The notes beneath the pieces are model-generated. The model was given only the letters and a program-made list of their open reading frames with translations, was not told the origin of the DNA and made no database searches. Shown piece by piece: positions 1-8,629 of a stretch of 39,300 nucleotides of DNA. Source of the DNA: Apostichopus californicus (taxonomy: Eukaryota; Echinodermata; Holothuroidea; Aspidochirotida; Stichopodidae); contig JAIPMN010004345.1 in assembly GCA_020650975.1 (NCBI GenBank), positions 1-39,300 of the forward strand. Direction: 5' to 3'. Both the position numbers and the translations under genes were made by a program. Positions within the stretch are counted from its first letter, which is position 1; the number at the start of each line of letters is the position of its first letter.

Positions 1-105
1 TTTTGGTGAAATTTGGCTCTTCCTGTAGGTTGTCATGGTGAAATCGTGCATTTCTTAGGGGTGTCCGAAATTGTCAGTGTTCCGAAATTAGCGATACTGA
101 CTATA
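1..105 (-). mobile_element. Transposon-like repeat, truncated by window edge (copy A)
   Basis: This segment is the reverse complement of 11348-11452, both 105 bases long, with only scattered mismatches. Seen from the other strand it begins TATAGTCAGTAT and carries a doubled AATTTCGGA(A)CAC motif. Similarity stops at base 105, which marks one end of the element; the other end lies outside the window. The copy at 11348 has a matching inverted terminus near 11633, so the family looks like a terminal-inverted-repeat element (MITE type). The short open frame across it is chance. Confidence 0.75.
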
Positions 106-942
106 CTTTACATGTTACGTTACTCAGGTGCACATGTTGGTGTCAATAGCCAGTATGCAAGGACATTGAGTATGGAGTACCAGCATGGTCTACTCATTGA
201 AAGAGGTAGATGCGATTGAGGCTATACAACGAAGAGCAAATAAATTAATAATAGGCCTATCTGGTTTAATGGATACCTAATATGAGATTGAGAAACGGTT
301 AAAACTACCAAGCTTAGCAAATAGAACATTGAGAGGAGACATGATTTTTGTATACAAGTATATAACTGTGTAAAGGTAAGAGGGCCTGATGTTTCAATCC
401 TAGCAGGATCTTCTTCAGAGGCTGAATGCATGAAATTTTGACACTGTTGATTTTAAGTTGAATTTTTTGAGTGATGAATTGGCCAAAGGCCAGCAACATT
501 GAAGTTGATGATGGTGATGATGATGAATTTACTGTATAAGAACTGATCGGAATGGCTATACAATACAGTGTGTAGTTCTCTTGTATGGTTTGAAACAGGT
601 ATGATGAACAAGTGTTTTAAACTATTCAAAACATGCACATGCACACACCAAGAACAACAAAACATGGCAACTAGTGTCTATAAAGAATATTAGTGCAGGT
701 AGTACATGTACTATAAGATGGTAATCAGTTAAAGGGTGTGAAGACTCGCGCAAAAAGAAACGTCTTATGCCGGTAATTTGACCTAGTTTCTAATGAGGTG
801 TAACAGAAGTGTTAAACACAGCCATCGATGCCTTTAATGCCTTTAATGTGTACCACCATACAATTATTTCAAAATCCTTTCCATGCCAATAACTGGCACT
901 CCCTACAAAGGACTGGTTATTCAGGGATTGTCACCAACTAAT
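106..942. other. 5' flank of the first gene, no gene seen
   Basis: AT-rich DNA with no open frame showing splice sites in register and no recognisable protein. It may hold the promoter and 5' UTR of the gene whose first supported coding exon is near 1163, or an intron if that gene starts left of the window. No TATA box or CpG-rich stretch stands out. Confidence 0.4.
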
Positions 943-1006
943 GGCTGGATAGCTCAAATGGTAAAGCACATCAGTACTTGGTATTGGTTTGAATCCCATT
1001 CTAACA
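943..1006 (+). repeat. tRNA-like relic with A and B boxes (degenerate tRNA or SINE)
   Basis: A tRNA-type start (GGCTGGATAGCTCAAATGG, from 943) holds an A box at about 950-960. GGTTTGAATCC at 986-996 matches the B box. The A-to-B spacing is about 8 bases shorter than in an intact tRNA, the loss falling in the anticodon arm, and the 3' side does not pair with the acceptor start. It is therefore a decayed tRNA gene or the head of a tRNA-derived SINE, not a working tRNA. Confidence 0.5.
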
Positions 1007-1162
1007 AATTTAATTTCTTGCTCTTTTACATGTTTGTGAAAGTTCTGTATGTTTCTTCTCAGTGAAGCTAATTGGTTTATTTGCTTTTTATTTCCAGTTT
1101 GGAACTTTTGAATTTCTGATGGATATATTGGGAGTTTAAATGAGAACTGCCTGAGTAATGTT

Positions 1163-1270
1163 ATGGCCAATCACGTACTAGCATCAAGCTATGAACAAGT
1201 TACTCACAACAGACTACCTCAGAGATCACAAAGGTTACCAAGGAATAGGACTGGAGCATTCGTTGAATTG
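1163..1270 (+). CDS. Unrecognised gene, exon 1 (probable start)
   Basis: ATG at 1163 has a good context (G at -3, G at +4) and the frame runs to a GTAAGA donor at 1271 in phase 0. The frame is open upstream only to a stop at 1109, and no acceptor with a pyrimidine tract keeps the frame, so a first coding exon is preferred. An internal exon using the weak acceptor at 1180 (CTAG) remains possible. Encodes 36 residues starting MANHVLASSYEQ. Confidence 0.5.
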
Positions 1271-4200
1271 GTAAGAATATTATAGTTCGCACAGGCTATC
1301 TTTGTATCATAAGAGTATCACATTGAACAAATGATTGCAACAAGTTAGACCAGTAGAAGTATAACTATGGAATGTTCAGCATTATGGAAGCACCCCACCA
1401 ATTCTCTGCTTCACATGAAACCATTCATAATTGATCTCACATAAATGTGAAAATAAACTGATTACTCTGTTTTTATATGTTTTATTTTTACATTGACACA
1501 GTACTATATAAAGATTTTATGTTACTCTAAGCACTGTTATTTACAAGTGATGCTAAATTAGATTTAAATTTGGTTTAAGAAGCTCATTATCTATGAGCAA
1601 CATGTATCATTTGATTTGCTGATCTTAGCTAACCATGATCATTTTATTGTGCTTTTTGAACTTCAGCATCATGGTCCTCAAAAAGGTCCTCACCGTTCAA
1701 TACCTCCATTAGCGAGACCAAGGGGAGTTCCAGCAACAAGTAGTAGCAGCAGTTATTCAAAGTCAACTGCACAAGTGAGTTTTTTGGTTGGCTTTGCCAT
1801 TGGTGCAGTTATGGGGTTGGCTTTGCCATGGGTGCAGTGAGTGACAAGTTTGGCTTTGGCATGAGTGCGGTAATGAGGTTGGCTTTGCCATGGGTGCAGT
1901 GAGTGATGAGGTTGGCTTTGCCATGGGTGCAGTGAGGTTAGTTTGCCATGGGTGCAGCATTGAGGTTGGTTTTGCCATGGGTGCAGTGAGTGAAGAGGTT
2001 GGCCTTGGCATGGGTACATTTATGAGGCTGGTTTTGCCATGGGTGCAATAATGAGGTTGGCTGTGTCATGTTTTTATATATCAATGAACTATGTATTGCT
2101 GCTGTGTTCTGCTAGCTCCCGCACCACTCACAAACACATATCTATTTGTGATATTATTTACTTTTGACCTGCATAAAATGGCAGTTTCATGAATTTAAGT
2201 TTAGAAATCAGTAAGTTACAAGTGCTCAGGTGTAAGCTAGATGGCTTCTCTATTTTACTCCTAAGAAGCATTCTGCACGTCTTCTCATCTAAAAAACCCT
2301 TCAAATTGATAACATCAAGGACAAGATAATTATTGAGAAGTATTTAACTAATGGAAGAGTAATTTATACATCCACCCAGCTTCTCCTATATAATTGTAGA
2401 TATTGTATTTGAAAAGTGGCAATTAATTTCCTTTTTACATGTTTTTGTTGTTAAGAAGAATGTTGTATTTTGGTTTGTTACTCTCAAGTGATTACTGTTG
2501 CATTTGTTTTGTTCTTTAATATCTGCAGAAATCTAATGATGACAAACTTCTCATTCTCTCCTCCTCTACTCTGGTCTCTCTTTACTGTAAACTTGCTCCT
2601 CTTCCTCCTGTCTGCCTCCCTCTATCCCCCGCTCTTTCTCTTCGTGTTCCTAATGTCTCTCCTAAACAGAAGCAAGTTGTTCAGAACATCCGAGCCAGAC
2701 AAGAGTGGAAAGGAGGCTTCTATCCTCAGCCTGTAAAGGTAAGTACAGTTCTCTTTGAAATCCGTTAACACCTTCTGAAGTATGCAGAAGTTATGCTTTG
2801 TGGAAGACTTTACCATTGTGCTGGCACTTTTGTACATATTTAAAATGTAATTCGTGTGTATTACATCATGCCTGTTGGTGTCCTTAATTAATTGTTTACA
2901 CTTTCCTTTGATTTAAGTAAGTAGTGTTAATTTTCATATGTTTGGGTGTTTATATTAATTTTTGAAGACCAAACCCTGATACCTTTAGGGTATTCTCTCA
3001 TTGTCTCTGTTCTATTTGCTTCATAACTTACAATCTGCAGTAACTTGTTACTTCTTATCTGGATAGATCATAATTTCTTTCAGCAACCGAACCTGGTTGA
3101 TTTCCATTTTGAAATCATTTTTTGCTCCTACACAGAAAAGCCGAAGTAAACAACTCCATGAGAAAATAGATCACAGACCATCTCCACATTTATTGCACGG
3201 ACTTCCTGATTACAGAGATTTAACCAGGTATGTAATTATGAGCATTGTAGTCTGCATAAACCTGTGTAGGTTTACTTCACACTCTAGTATTTTGAGTTTT
3301 GTAGTGCTAATTTGTTCCCTAGATTTCCAGGCTGATTAAAGATTTTTTACTTTGTTGTAGACGATCAGCAAGAAATTTTGTTGCAGCTTCGAATAATGGA
3401 GTTACTCATCTGGAGGATCTAAGGTCAGAATCAATGAATTCATTCAGTGTCCAGTCTACAACAGAGACAGTGTATGATGATATGAGTAGTATAGCTGGAC
3501 TGGAAGAAGTCTACAAGAAAATTATAAAGGTAAGTAAATAGAGGAACTCAAAAATCTCTTAAGAGTGGATGCATGCAACCCATACCAAGGGGTATATTTG
3601 ATAAGGGTTTGATATTTCTACAGCCAATATACAATCCATGCCAAGGGGTATATTTGATAAGGGCATGAGATTTCTACAGCCAATATACAATCCATGCCAA
3701 GGGGTATATTTGATAAGGGCATGAGATTTCTACAGCCAATATACAACTCATGCCAAGGGGTCTATTTGATAAGGGCATGAGATTTCTACAGCCAATATAC
3801 AACTCATGCCAAGGCTTATATTTGAAAAGGGCATGAGATTTCTACAGCCAATATACAACTCATGCCAAGGGGTATATTTGAAAAGGGCATGAGATTTCTA
3901 CAGCCAATATACAACTCATGCCAAGGGGTATATTTAAAAAGGGCATGAGATTTCTACAGCCAATATACAACTCATGCCAAGGGGTATATTTGAAACGGGC
4001 ATGAGATTTCTACAGCCAAAATACAACCCATGCCAAGGGGTTTATTTGATAAGGGCATGAGATTTCTACAGCCAATATACAACGTAATATACTTTTCTTG
4101 CTTCACTCTACTATTATATTGTCCCATGCACCAACCATCATAAGAAATGTCTCCCCTCTCATTGACAACATCGGGGTCACTACTGCCCACCTCCATGTTT

Positions 4201-7200
4201 CTCTGAATCTACCATTCTTAAAGAAGTATAACACCTTGTTACACATTGCTTTAATGCATACAGTGACATGATGCAACAGTTCATATTATGGATTACTCTT
4301 GTTTGATTTACAGGAAGAAGCTTTGACTCAGCAATCAAACAAAGACAGAAGAGGCAGACGAAAGTCAGAGAATAAACAATCTCCCTTATTGATAAGGTTA
4401 GCATCTAGTTAATGTGTATGGTGTAAGCATAGCATACTGCACATGTTATAAGGTGAACATCTAAGTAATATATTAGGACTTAATACTTTACTGTTGATAA
4501 GGTTAGCATCTAGTTAATGTGTATGGTATAAGAAAATCATGCATTAGTACCTTACTTTTAATATGCTGATCATCTAGGTAATACTTGTATCAGACCTTAC
4601 TATTGGTAAGATCAATACAGTGTATATGCACAGTATAAGCATATCATCCACTAAATATCCTTTCAAACATGATAACTAAAATTAAAGCTACAATGAATCT
4701 GTCAATTCTCCAATGGTATCATTTTCTTTGATGCACATAGTTTGGTCAAATTTCAGTGCAGTTAAGTCTTGTGAAGGGGCTCTATAAGTCTTTAACTGAA
4801 CATACATACAATCATCCAGGAAAATTCAAAGAAAGTTGATATGTAGTATTTCTTTAAGCGCACTGAAGTGGCTATTATCCAGTTTCACCCTCTGAGCTTC
4901 AAGGGGTTGACAGGTTATCTCAAATGGTGGAAAAGTTGGCTCAAGGGGTCAAAAAGTTATCTCATTTGGTCTCCAATTGGTAATTTGTTTTGTGATTTAT
5001 TCCAGAACATTCTCCTGTAGGCTCTCAATCTATGATAGCAAATCTTGAAAGGATTGGTATTATTAGGAACTGGAGTCAAAATCTATTCTGTAAAATCCTT
5101 ACCAGTGAACTAAATGGTTGATGCTTTGTCATTTGTCAACATGATAACTGATTCCTGATACCTTTCATAATATGTTGCTACATTAGTCAATAGATAATCC
5201 TCTTCATTTTGGTGTGCACATGTTCATGTATATTAACATGTATGGCTTACCACACTATGAATATGTTTAGGCATCATAACCACTAAATGCTTTCATTTTC
5301 TTGTTTATCTTGTGTTTCTGTGGTTTTTAGGAGTTTTCGCAATCCTCAGAACCCTCACCCAGTGGTGCAGTACTCAGACATCCGAGATTCAAACAGTCCC
5401 AACAAGAATCATTACGTCTCTCGTCCTCCAGTGCCAGCTCCTTTCTTCTACAATAGTCGAACACTTCCAAAAGCTGCAGACCATGGCGGAAGTAGAGTTC
5501 ATTTATCTCGATTATCAGGTCAGTAAAGCATGTTTGCTGATACCATCTTGATAGTAGGTCTCAGTTTATTCTTCAATTAAGGCTCTAATCAATATACATT
5601 AGCAGTCTTTAAACATGGAGTCTGAAATACTGTTCATGTTGTATTAATAAAGAATTAGAGATAAACCAGACTCATTCATGTCTGCAAGGGACCATACGTA
5701 GGAAACCACATAACTGATGTGTCTGTCTTCTCTTATACCTTTCCCTTTAACCTGATACTTTATCTTTGGAAAGACTTTGTTATCTTGAAGTTCAATGAAT
5801 AACATTGAAAGGTTATATTTGAATTGTTATCAAGTTCACATAGTTTAATCCATAGTAGTTACTATGCAATGTAAAATGGGATATTATCAACTGCAGTAAT
5901 CCAATCTTTCAGGTACAAGGAGCTCAGATCACATATTGGCTGCACCAGGAGTTGGTATCCTCACAAAGTCTGCTCTAGGGCTTACAAGACAGCATAGCCC
6001 CCCTCCTGGGATAGAGGGTCAGCCACCTCCTGCGCTAACATCAAGAGGGAAGTTAACAGATTCAGATGAACGAATGGGCACGATGGTAAGATGATTTGAT
6101 TTCTTTGGTTACAACAAGAGTAAGGGCATGTAATATCTCCCTCATTACTTAGAGGGTTTCTATTTGATTTTAGGTCTGTTAGTAACTTTCATGTTCGTTG
6201 TTGTTGTTTTTGTTTGTAGGGAAGATTCCGAGTTCCAAGTACTACACCTGCTACATCCACTCCAGATATACAGAAAGCTCTTGAAGATGCAGGAGCCAAT
6301 GATGACCCTGGTGAGATGAATATTCAAAGTATTGTTGTATTTATTAATTGCAATATTGCTATATGCAATGTTGGTATACTTGCAATGTTCACACATCTCG
6401 ATGTAATTAGTGTAAGCATACCACATGATAGTAATTTAGTAGGGGTGTGACTATACCATGCAGTTTGAGTAAACCTCCTTGTTATGTATGAGTGTAAGCA
6501 TACCACATGGTAATAATATATGTAGAGGTGTGACTTTACCATGCAGTATGAGTATACCTTCCTGTTATGTATGAGTGTAAGCATACCACATGGTAATAAT
6601 ATATGTAGAGGTGTGAGTAATATACCATGCACTGTGAGTATACCTCCTTGTTATGTATGAGTGTAAGCATACCACATGGTAAAATATATGTAGAGGTGTG
6701 ACTATACCATGCAGTGTGAGTATACCTTCCTGTTATGTGTGAGTGTAAGCATACCACATGGTAATAATATATGTAGAGGTGTGAGTAGTATACATGCAGT
6801 GTGCATATACTTCCCTGTTATGTATGAGTGTAAGCATACTACATGGTAATAATATATGTAGAGGTGTGACTATACCATGCAGCGTGAGTATACCTTCCTG
6901 TTATGTATGAGTGTAAGCATACCACATTGTAATAATATATGTAGAGGTGTGAGTAGTATACCATGGGGTGTGAATATACTTCCCTGTTATGTATGAGTGT
7001 AAGCATACCACATGGTAATAATATATGTAGAGGTGTGATTAGTACACCATTCAGTGTGAGTATACTTCCCTGTTATGTATGAGTGTAAGCATACCACGTG
7101 GTAATAATATATGTAGAGGTGTGATTAGTACACCATGATATACCACATGTTGATAAACTCCCTCTGTAAAGTATGGGTGTTTTTCTCCATGTACTACATG

Positions 7201-8629
7201 ATGTTGATAGAGTTTCTCTTATTTCTGTACAGTCATACTACCTGAGTATGCAGATGATGAATACACAGACAATAACTCAGTTGTTCAATCAACTGAGTGC
7301 ATTGATGATGCTCAAAGATCTCCATGTGTGCCATCTGGGATTATGCTTTCTCTGGAGACTGATGAAGGAGTCAGTAAAGTTATTGACCTCGAGGAGGAAG
7401 AGGAGAGAAATAAACGAGATGGTGAAAAAAAATTACCTTTGTTTTTATATCTTATTGAACATACATCTCAATGTATGTTTGTTCTTATTCTTCTGTTTTT
7501 GTGTCTGTGTTTCCTGTTTAGTGAGAATTCATTTGAGATATTTCATTCTTTGTAGAATATCTTGATAAAACAAAGTATATTATTCTGAAATACATAAGCT
7601 GTCTTAGTAATGAATATTACATTTGCAGTGGTCAATAAATTTATACAATTTCTGTATCCGTGTTCTTTTAGTATATCAGAAATATCTTTAAAGTAACAAT
7701 ATTTACAAAAATTCCATTTTTAATGATTTGCAAAGATGAGATAGTTTTAGCATAATGTTTGTTTGTTTGTTGCAGTCATTGAGTATCATGCAGTGCAGAG
7801 AGCATTACAGAGCACCACTGAAGATGAAATCGCTGAAGAACAAATAGTTGAAGAATGTAAAGAGGTAAGGCAACAGGATTTACTGAGATATAACAGAAAT
7901 CAATTGAACAGAACTCTTAAGATCTTGAGAACAATTGCTATCTAGCTTCATTCCTCCTTGAACAGCAGCCATGACGAGAATCAGTCCATTAACCATAGGT
8001 TGCGTTTTTCAACACTCTTGACCTCAACTTACTGAAACTTTATCTCTTCTGCAAACAGACTGGTTAGTTTGGAAGAGTTGATTTGTTCACACCTTGCCAT
8101 GTCTGCCTTGATCTTATAGTGATTTGGCTACTAGCTGTGTGATGAGTTGTATAATAGAGGGATAGGCAACTCAACTAAAGTGCGAAAAGATGGGATTGAT
8201 CACTCAGCTAACCAACTGGAAAAAACCTGCCATTCAGTACAAACGGCAGGTTTTTGGATGCAACCTAGGGCTAATGGACACTTTCACGGCATGGCCAATA
8301 ACAAAACTGGAGGTCCATTTACTATCAATTCTGAACCTCTTGAAGAGCCTCATTTAGACAATTCATATATTGCTTTCTCTTTTCAAATATGGTATCACTT
8401 CTAATATCAATTTTGCATGTGCATTAAATTCGAAATTGAATTGAATTGAATGAAATTCATTTTGTTTTGACAGGACCCTTCAGATGAAGTTGCCAGAGAA
8501 CTAAACCAGCTACTTCATGAACACTCAGAGATTGTAAAGCAGATCCATCAGCTGGAGAAACTTACCTGCAGTGATGATGAGGATGATAAAGATGATGATG
8601 ATGAGGATGGTGGTGGAGAGACTGGCTGA
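1163..8629 (+). CDS. Unrecognised multi-exon protein, Ser/Pro/Arg-rich with acidic C-terminus
   Basis: Twelve coding exons join in one frame: 1163-1270, 1667-1774, 2670-2738, 3136-3227, 3361-3529, 4314-4396, 5331-5518, 5913-6085, 6220-6310, 7233-7373 (or to 7421), 7776-7864 and 8474-8629. Each internal junction is GT-AG, and phases agree throughout, which is the main evidence for the model. The product is 488 residues, or 504 with the longer exon 10. Composition is rich in Ser, Pro, Arg and Asn, suggesting a largely disordered protein. Basic runs include RRGRRKSE (exon 6). Exon 12 has Leu/Ile at heptad-like spacing (ELNQLLHEHSEIVKQIHQLE), a short coiled coil, followed by an Asp/Glu tail. No signal peptide or membrane segment is visible in the assembled exons. 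I do not recognise the family and assign no function; a nuclear or cytoskeletal scaffold is only a guess. The N-terminus is the least certain part, since the gene could extend left of the window. Confidence 0.7.
1271..1666 (+). other. Intron 1 of the unrecognised gene
   Basis: GTAAGA donor and CTTCAG acceptor. AT-rich, with nothing else recognisable. Confidence 0.45.
1667..1774 (+). CDS. Unrecognised gene, exon 2
   Basis: Acceptor CTTCAG and donor GTGAGT, phase 0 at both ends, 36 codons. Encodes a Pro/Arg-rich stretch (RSIPPLARPRGVP) and then a Ser run. The donor is the first unit of the minisatellite that follows. Confidence 0.7.
1775..2070 (+). repeat. Minisatellite, unit about 31 bp, beginning at the exon 2 donor
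   Basis: About nine degenerate units of the form GAGGTTGGCTTTGCCATGGG plus TGCAGTGAGTGAT. GTGAGT, identical to the true donor at 1775, recurs at 1837, 1899 and 1986 (GTGAGG at 1932). The long reverse-strand frames across it are repeat artefacts. Confidence 0.9.
2670..2738 (+). CDS. Unrecognised gene, exon 3
   Basis: Acceptor CCTAAACAG after a long C/T-rich tract (about 2550-2666), donor GTAAGT, 23 codons, phase 0 at both ends. Encodes KQVVQNIRARQEWKGG and following residues. A longer version starting at the CTGCAG acceptor at 2528 would also stay open, but it would translate the pyrimidine tract. Confidence 0.7.
3136..3227 (+). CDS. Unrecognised gene, exon 4
   Basis: Acceptor CACAG and donor GTATGT, 92 bases ending in phase 2. 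Encodes a basic, His-rich stretch ending GLPDYRDLTR, the last codon being split. Confidence 0.75.
3361..3529 (+). CDS. Unrecognised gene, exon 5
   Basis: Acceptor TTGTTGTAG and donor GTAAGT, 169 bases. Encodes RSARNFVAASNNG and then a Ser/Thr-rich segment with acidic residues (TETVYDDMSSIAGLEEVY). The phase fits both neighbours. Confidence 0.8.
3575..4083 (+). repeat. Minisatellite, unit 56 bp, about nine copies
   Basis: The unit contains GGGGTATATTTGATAAGGGC and then ATGAGATTTCTACAGCCAAT. Spacing is constant at 56 bases (for example GGGG at 3589 and 3645). Every copy includes TTTCTACAG, which resembles a 3' splice acceptor. It lies inside the intron 3530-4313. Confidence 0.95.
4314..4396 (+). 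CDS. Unrecognised gene, exon 6
   Basis: Acceptor GATTTACAG; donor GTTAGC at 4397, a weak donor. 83 bases ending in phase 2. Encodes EEALTQQSNKDRRGRRKSEN, a basic patch that could be a nuclear localisation signal. The junction sequence is duplicated at 4494. Confidence 0.75.
4389..4620 (+). repeat. Tandem repeat of the exon 6/intron junction
   Basis: Bases 4389-4427 and 4494-4532 match at 38 of 39 positions, and the first copy spans the exon 6 donor. Weaker copies near 4447 and 4551 suggest a unit of about 53 bases. Confidence 0.8.
4621..5330 (+). other. Rest of intron 6 of the unrecognised gene
   Basis: Single-copy-looking AT-rich intron ending in GTGGTTTTTAG. No further repeat or coding seen. 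Confidence 0.6.
5331..5518 (+). CDS. Unrecognised gene, exon 7
   Basis: Acceptor GGTTTTTAG and donor GTCAGT, 188 bases. Encodes SFRNPQNPHPVVQYSDIRD, then a Pro/Asn/Ser-rich stretch. Phases fit exons 6 and 8. Confidence 0.8.
5913..6085 (+). CDS. Unrecognised gene, exon 8
   Basis: Acceptor CTTTCAG and donor GTAAGA, 173 bases. Encodes TRSSDHILAAPGVGILTKSA and then a Pro-rich segment (HSPPPGIEGQPPP). Ends in phase 0. Confidence 0.8.
6220..6310 (+). CDS. Unrecognised gene, exon 9
   Basis: Acceptor TTTGTAG and donor GTGAGA, 91 bases. Encodes GRFRVPSTTPATSTPDIQKA and following acidic residues. Confidence 0.8.
6405..7140 (+). repeat. Minisatellite, unit about 85 bp, about nine copies
   Basis: The unit contains GAGTGTAAGCATACCACATG and GTAATAATATATGTAGAGGT, with small length changes between copies. 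It fills most of the intron between exons 9 and 10. Each unit carries GTAAGC, a donor-like hexamer. Reverse-strand open frames of 73-102 residues here are artefacts of the repeat. Confidence 0.95.
7233..7421 (+). CDS. Unrecognised gene, exon 10, with two possible donors
   Basis: Acceptor TCTGTACAG. Two donors keep the frame: GTAAAG after 7373 (141-base exon) and GTGAAA after 7421 (189-base exon). The extra 16 codons are acidic (SKVIDLEEEEERNKRD region) and look coding. The common part encodes VILPEYADDEYTDNNS and following residues. Which donor is used cannot be told from the sequence. Confidence 0.65.
7776..7864 (+). CDS. Unrecognised gene, exon 11
   Basis: Acceptor TTGTTTGTTGCAG and donor GTAAGG, 89 bases. 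Encodes IEYHAVQRALQSTTEDEIAE and more Glu-rich sequence, probably helical. Confidence 0.8.
8222..8256. repeat. Perfect 11-bp inverted repeat (hairpin) in intron 11
   Basis: AAAAACCTGCC (8222-8232) and GGCAGGTTTTT (8246-8256) are exact reverse complements with a 13-base spacer. It lies between exons 11 and 12. It could form a stable RNA hairpin or be the footprint of a small palindromic insertion. Confidence 0.85.
8474..8629 (+). CDS. Unrecognised gene, exon 12 (C-terminus and stop)
   Basis: Acceptor GTTTTGACAG; the frame runs to TGA at 8627-8629, 51 codons plus stop. Encodes DPSDEVARELNQLLHEHSEI, a short coiled coil, then a run of about 15 mostly Asp/Glu residues and GGGETG. The last exon carries the 3' UTR. 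Confidence 0.8.
   Translation, partial: DPSDEVARELNQLLHEHSEIVKQIHQLEKLTCSDDEDDKDDDDEDGGGETG

Noticed and set aside
13..219. 68-residue frame at the window start
   Set aside because: It reads through the transposon-like repeat, whose other copy sits inside an intron.
943..1006. A functional tRNA gene
   Set aside because: A and B boxes are present, but the anticodon arm is short and the acceptor stem does not pair.
1753..2019. Reverse-strand frames of 82-88 residues, rich in His-Pro-Trp-Gln
   Set aside because: They are translations of the 31-bp minisatellite and have no start context or splice pattern.
2529..2669. A longer exon 3 beginning at the CTGCAG near 2528
   Set aside because: It stays open, but the added part is a classic pyrimidine tract ending in CCTAAACAG, so it is the acceptor region.
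6324..6757. Reverse-strand frames of 73-102 residues, repetitive
   Set aside because: They come entirely from the 85-bp array.
8147..8404. 85-residue + strand frame in intron 11
   Set aside because: It spans the perfect hairpin, has no acceptor or donor in phase with exons 11 and 12, and looks random.
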